NCBI GenBank assembly: GCA_028713395.1
Contig: JAQTOJ010000062.1
Coordinates: 1-9,631, forward strand
Length of the DNA: 9,631 bases
Direction of reading: 5' to 3'
Origin: Dehalococcoidales bacterium
GTDB lineage: Bacteria > Chloroflexota > Dehalococcoidia > Dehalococcoidales > Fen-1064
Shown: positions 6,515 through 9,631 of the stretch, piece by piece
Layout: each line of letters starts with the position of its first letter
How positions within the stretch are numbered: position 1 is the first letter of the stretch
Position numbers and translations under genes: made by a program
The notes under the pieces: generated by a model
What the model saw: only the letters and a program-made list of their open reading frames with translations
The model's database searches: none
Told to the model about the DNA's origin: nothing

Positions 6515-6543
6515 TTGACACCCTGCCATGAAACTGCCAGAAT
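6515..6543 (+). promoter_or_regulatory. Sigma70-type promoter of the flavin reductase gene
   Basis: A perfect -35 TTGACA (6515-6520), a 17-base spacer and CAGAAT (6538-6543, four of six matches to TATAAT). Transcription would start near 6550, giving a leader of about 43 nt. Another TTGACA at 6331-6336 lacks a convincing -10. Confidence 0.55.
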
Positions 6544-6592
6544 GTTAGCAACCAAAATGTTCGTACAAGTACATTGAAGAAGGGTGGCGCAA

Positions 6593-8581
6593 ATGCTGAA
6601 AAAAGTCTGGGAACCAATCCACATTAACAGCCTGGAAATCAAGAACCGCATCGGTCTACCTTCTATGGTCAATATGCCCGGCGGCGAGGACGGTTTTATC
6701 TCGGATTCCACCATTCGCTGGTATGAAATGCGGGCCGCCGGCGGCGCAGGCCTGATCATGACCGGTGCCGTCGTCGTCACGCCACCCACCCCGGAAGGTC
6801 TCGCGCGCCGCAAGCAATTCAACATGAACAAGTGGGTCGGTGTCACCGATGATAAATACATCCCCGGCTGGCAAAAAATGGTGGCGGCTATGCACAAGCA
6901 CGGCGCCAAACTGGGCGTGCAGACTGTCGTCTTGGGACCACAATCCGGTCTCGCGCCTTCCTTACCTCCATATCCGGATGCCAAACACGCCAAACTGAGC
7001 AACCACGAATACGCCGGCACGATGCCACCCGTTATCGAGGTGCCGACCGCCGATATCGAAAAACACATTCAGGATACCGTGGACGTAGCTGTGAGACTGA
7101 AAAAAGGTCATGTCGATGTCTTCGAGCTGCATCTTTCGCACGGCGGCGCCAATCTCTATTCCGCCTGGCTTTCCCCCATGTATAACCGCCGCACCGATGG
7201 GCACGGCGGCAGTTGGGCAAATCGCTTGAAGATGCCCTGCGAGACCATCCAACGCTTACGCCAGGCGCTGGGTAAAGACTACCCCATTCTGGTGAGAATT
7301 CCCGGCGATGAATTGATGGGCAAATACGGCATCACGCTGGAGGATACCTGCAAAATCCTCATACCGGCGCTGGAAGAGGCCGGCGTGGACGCCTTCGATG
7401 TTTCTCAGGGCTCGATCATGCACTCGCCGGAAGGCATTGTCATACCGATGTATTACCCCCGCGGCGTCTTCATCAATCATGCGGCGCAGATTAAGAAAGT
7501 CACCAAAAAACCGGTGATCGGCGTAGGCAGAATTGTAGACATGCGCATGGCGGAGCAATTCCTGGAAGAAGGCAAGGCCGATATGATCTTCATGGGCAGG
7601 CAGCTCGTGGCTGACCCGGAAACACCCAAAAAATGGCTGGAAAATCACGCGGACGATGTGCGTGGCTGCATCGGTTGCCTGGCTGGCTGCGGTCGGCCGT
7701 GTCCCGTGAACTACGATATACAGGAAGAACCCATCCCCATGACTGCCTGCCGGACCGGCAAAAAAGTATTGGTCGTCGGCGGCGGCGTCGGCGGCATGGA
7801 AGCCGCCAGAATCGCTACCCTGCGCGGGCATCATGTCACTCTTTGGGAAAAAGAGCCCGAACTGGGCGGCATGGTCGGCGCCTTGGCCAGGACCAAACTC
7901 ACCTCCGAGTTCCAGAACTTCCTTGATTATTTGGGCATACAGATGCGTAAACTCAAGGTGGACGTCCGGGTCTGCAAGGAAGCCACCGTCAAAGAAGTGG
8001 AAGCCTTGAAGCCGGATGTTATCATCAATGCCACCGGTTCCTCTATGGTGATACCGGAGATTGCTCAGGGTAAGCCTGGTGTCATCGACCATATCGAAGC
8101 CTGTAAGAACCAGCGTGCCCTCGGGCAGCGGGTGGTCATCTGGGGGCTGGTAGCGGCAGAATTAGCCATTTCCCTGGCGGAGGCAGGTAAAGATGTGGTG
8201 ATGATCGGTAGAGGCGGTGAAGAGACATTGGCGAGGGATTATCCCGGACCGCGGCGTTATTATGTGCTGCGGAAACTGCTGGATATGAACGCCGTCAGAG
8301 AATGGCCGCCGCAGAAACTGGTGAGTAATCCCAGGGTGATGTTCTTCACGGACGTCGAGAAGATCACGCCCGGCGTGCTGCATGTGGTGGACGGACAGGG
8401 GAAGAAGGGTGAAATACCGTTCGATACCTTTATCATTTCCCGCGAACGTGCCTGCAACAACGCCGTGTACGAGATGCTGAAAGGTAAAGCCCCGGAGGTC
8501 TACAACATCGGGGATTCCAACAAGGTGGGAGATATCAAGGAAGCTGTTTGGGCAGCCAACGAGGTCGCAAGGAAGATTTAG
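6593..8581 (+). CDS. NADH:flavin oxidoreductase, Old Yellow Enzyme/2,4-dienoyl-CoA reductase-like, FMN/Fe-S/FAD
   Basis: 662 residues, the usual size and order for the dienoyl-CoA reductase/BaiCD/trimethylamine-dehydrogenase group. An FMN-binding TIM barrel (about 1-350) contains LHLSHGGANLYSAWLSP (His180 and His183) and NRRTDGHGGSWANR, which match the family active-site and signature segments. A cysteine cluster follows (Cys359, 362, 366, 370), then a FAD domain with VLVVGGGVGGMEAA (glycines 396-401) and a C-terminal IGDSNKVGDIKEAVW FAD segment. Two oddities: the fourth Cys is only four residues after the third, and the second dinucleotide loop reads VVIWGLVAAE instead of a GxGxxG loop. Known relatives reduce activated C=C bonds or demethylate amines; the substrate here is unknown. 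The ATG at 6593 is preferred because GAAGGG lies about 8 nt upstream; an in-frame GTG at 6584 sits directly on that site. The gene is monocistronic with its own promoter and terminator. Confidence 0.92.
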   Translation: MLKKVWEPIHINSLEIKNRIGLPSMVNMPGGEDGFISDSTIRWYEMRAAGGAGLIMTGAVVVTPPTPEGLARRKQFNMNKWVGVTDDKYIPGWQKMVAAMHKHGAKLGVQTVVLGPQSGLAPSLPPYPDAKHAKLSNHEYAGTMPPVIEVPTADIEKHIQDTVDVAVRLKKGHVDVFELHLSHGGANLYSAWLSPMYNRRTDGHGGSWANRLKMPCETIQRLRQALGKDYPILVRIPGDELMGKYGITLEDTCKILIPALEEAGVDAFDVSQGSIMHSPEGIVIPMYYPRGVFINHAAQIKKVTKKPVIGVGRIVDMRMAEQFLEEGKADMIFMGRQLVADPETPKKWLENHADDVRGCIGCLAGCGRPCPVNYDIQEEPIPMTACRTGKKVLVVGGGVGGMEAARIATLRGHHVTLWEKEPELGGMVGALARTKLTSEFQNFLDYLGIQMRKLKVDVRVCKEATVKEVEALKPDVIINATGSSMVIPEIAQGKPGVIDHIEACKNQRALGQRVVIWGLVAAELAISLAEAGKDVVMIGRGGEETLARDYPGPRRYYVLRKLLDMNAVREWPPQKLVSNPRVMFFTDVEKITPGVLHVVDGQGKKGEIPFDTFIISRERACNNAVYEMLKGKAPEVYNIGDSNKVGDIKEAVWAANEVARKI

Positions 8582-8606
8582 CTATTTACACTAGGATAAT
8601 TGTTGA

Positions 8607-8643
8607 CGGGGGATGTTTCTACAAACATCCCCCGCTTGTTTTT
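8607..8643 (+). terminator. Rho-independent terminator of the flavin reductase gene
   Basis: A perfect 12-bp stem, CGGGGGATGTTT (8607-8618) and AAACATCCCCCG (8623-8634), with a CTAC loop and the T-rich tail cttgttttt. It lies 25 nt after the stop codon. No T-run follows it on the minus strand, so it seems to act in one direction. Confidence 0.93.
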
Positions 8644-8663
8644 GGGCTATAAGAGGAAGGGGA

Positions 8664-8696
8664 AAAATAACACTGGTTCCCGAATTAAATCTGGGA
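8664..8696 (-). terminator. Weak candidate terminator after rarA
   Basis: Read on the minus strand, TCCC(a)GA (8696-8690) pairs with TCGGGA (8683-8678) around a 6-nt loop with one bulged base. A TTATTTTT stretch follows about 10 nt later. The stem is short and the T-run is not adjacent, so this is only a candidate for the end of the rarA transcript. Confidence 0.25.
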
Positions 8697-8730
8697 TGCC
8701 GTGAAGGAGAATCGTGCTCTCCATCTTGGG

Positions 8731-9631
8731 TCATTTTTCCGGGGGATTATTTTTCATCTTGAGCAGACGCCAGGCACGCAGGCGGGCGATGATTTCTTTT
8801 TCGTAGCCGATATCACCGGGGTAATAAAATTTGCGGCCTTTAAGCGAAGCCGGCAGGTGTTCTTGTTCAACCACATGCCCCTCGAACTTGTGAGCGTATT
8901 TGTAGCCTTGACCGTAACCGAGGTCTTTCATCAACCTCGTGACGGCGTTGCGCAGATGCAATGGCACCGGCTCGTTGCGGCCTTTTTTCACTTCCTGCTG
9001 GATGGTACCGTAAGCGGTGTAAAGGGAATTGCTTTTGGGAGCGGTGGCGAGATATACCGCCGCTTCCGATAGAGCTAAATTACCTTCCGGCATACCTATA
9101 AAATGCACGGCCTGCTGCGCGGCCATGGCGACGACCAGTGCCTGCGGGTCAGCCATTCCGATATCCTCAGTCGCGGCGCGCACCAATCGCCGGGCAATAA
9201 AGAGCGGGTCTTCACCGGCTTCCAGCATACGCGCCATCCAGTAAAGGGTAGCATCGGGATCGGAATCACGCAAAGACTTGTGTAAAGCGGAAATCAGGTC
9301 GTAGTGCTGCTCCCCGCTTTTGTCATAGAGCATGGAGCGGTGCTGCAAAGCGTCTTCTATCGTTTCCAGGGTAATCAAGCGATTGCCGGAGGCATCCGGC
9401 GGCGTGGTCAGCGCCGCCAGTTCCAAAGCGTTCAACGCCGTGCGGGCATCATTATTACTGACGACAATGAGCTGCTTGAGCGCGTCTTCTTTGATGGTGA
9501 CGCTCATTTTCCCCAAACCTCGTTCCGTATCCTGCAAAGCTCGCTGGATGATCAGTCCGATTTCGTCTTCGTTGAGGGGTTTGAGGGTGTAGACACGGGC
9601 TCGTGAAAGCAAGGGGGCAATAACTTCAAAA
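8731..9631 (-). CDS. rarA: Replication-associated recombination ATPase RarA (MgsA), C-terminal part
   Basis: About 300 residues of a AAA+ ATPase of the clamp-loader-like RarA/MgsA/WRNIP1 family, which acts at stalled replication forks. The frame stays open to the right edge, so the N-terminal Walker A/B part is outside; the first visible residues [19 protein letters not shown] match the family segment holding the SRxR arginine finger. After it come the helical lid ([15 protein letters not shown]) and the tetramerisation/MgsA_C part with [23 protein letters not shown], the motif [18 protein letters not shown] and [15 protein letters not shown] near the end. These are highly characteristic. The full protein is normally about 420-450 residues, so roughly two thirds is present. 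It is convergent with the flavin reductase gene and shows no functional link to its neighbours here. Confidence 0.95.
   Translation of the reverse strand, partial: FEVIAPLLSRARVYTLKPLNEDEIGLIIQRALQDTERGLGKMSVTIKEDALKQLIVVSNNDARTALNALELAALTTPPDASGNRLITLETIEDALQHRSMLYDKSGEQHYDLISALHKSLRDSDPDATLYWMARMLEAGEDPLFIARRLVRAATEDIGMADPQALVVAMAAQQAVHFIGMPEGNLALSEAAVYLATAPKSNSLYTAYGTIQQEVKKGRNEPVPLHLRNAVTRLMKDLGYGQGYKYAHKFEGHVVEQEHLPASLKGRKFYYPGDIGYEKEIIARLRAWRLLKMKNNPPEK

Larger units (their letters stand above)
5482..6592. other. Long intergenic region without a credible gene; repeat mosaic
   Basis: About 1.1 kb separates the prenol kinase start from the flavin reductase start. Both flanking genes diverge from it. 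The only open frame of any length (5888-6088 on the + strand) reads straight through a dispersed palindromic repeat and lacks a ribosome binding site, so it is not called. From left to right the stretch holds a promoter/dyad region, a cluster of small palindromes, two related repeat copies with a GCG-rich dispersed repeat between them, a stem-loop with T-run, about 160 bases with nothing clearer than a 6-bp hairpin (CTACAA/TTGTAG at 6147-6162), GGATTT-type AT-rich repeats, and the reductase promoter. No tRNA or recognised riboswitch was seen. Confidence 0.75.

Noticed and set aside
6469..7068. Minus-strand open frame spanning the reductase start
   Set aside because: It overlaps the reductase coding region and its promoter, shows no recognisable motif and is explained as an antisense shadow.
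7256..8092. Long minus-strand open frame of 278 codons
   Set aside because: It lies wholly antisense to the flavin reductase gene, whose motifs are unambiguous; its composition (many His, Asp and Gly) is that of a shadow frame.

Overview
The window looks like chromosomal DNA from an uncultured bacterium of moderate GC. The most likely source is Chloroflexota, probably close to Dehalococcoidia. This placement is an inference from the style of the proteins (an iron-sulfur Old Yellow Enzyme-type reductase, a BMP solute-binding protein, a Cache/HAMP/HisKA_3 kinase) and from the intergenic repeats. There is no rRNA or other phylogenetic marker to confirm it. No tRNA, CRISPR array, transposase or phage gene was seen.

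Layout: (1) Bases 1-2199, + strand: the 3' end of a BMP-family ABC transporter solute-binding protein, followed after 4 nt by a complete membrane sensor histidine kinase. No response regulator is in view. (2) Bases 2285-5481: four genes with a common theme. A gamma-tocopherol-methyltransferase-like C-methyltransferase lies on the + strand. It meets tail to tail a minus-strand operon of three genes: a CTP-dependent prenol (phytol/dolichol-type) kinase, a UbiA-family prenyltransferase, and a membrane-anchored UbiE-like methyltransferase. The set parallels the lipid-tail, condensation and methylation steps of plant and cyanobacterial tocochromanol/prenylquinone synthesis, but no head-group gene is visible. 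(3) Bases 5482-6592: about 1.1 kb without a credible gene. It is a mosaic of short palindromes, degenerate dispersed repeats and AT-rich GGATTT-type repeats, with promoters at its two edges. (4) Bases 6593-8581, + strand: a 662-residue flavin/Fe-S ene-reductase-type oxidoreductase with its own promoter and a very clear terminator. Its cysteine spacing and its second dinucleotide-binding loop are both unusual. (5) Bases 8731-9631, minus strand: the C-terminal two thirds of the replication-associated recombination ATPase RarA/MgsA, running off the right edge.

The best candidate for something undescribed is the four-gene prenol kinase/prenyltransferase/two-methyltransferase locus. It is consistent with salvage of a free isoprenoid alcohol, attachment to an unknown acceptor and methylation of the product. 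The product itself cannot be deduced from this window.
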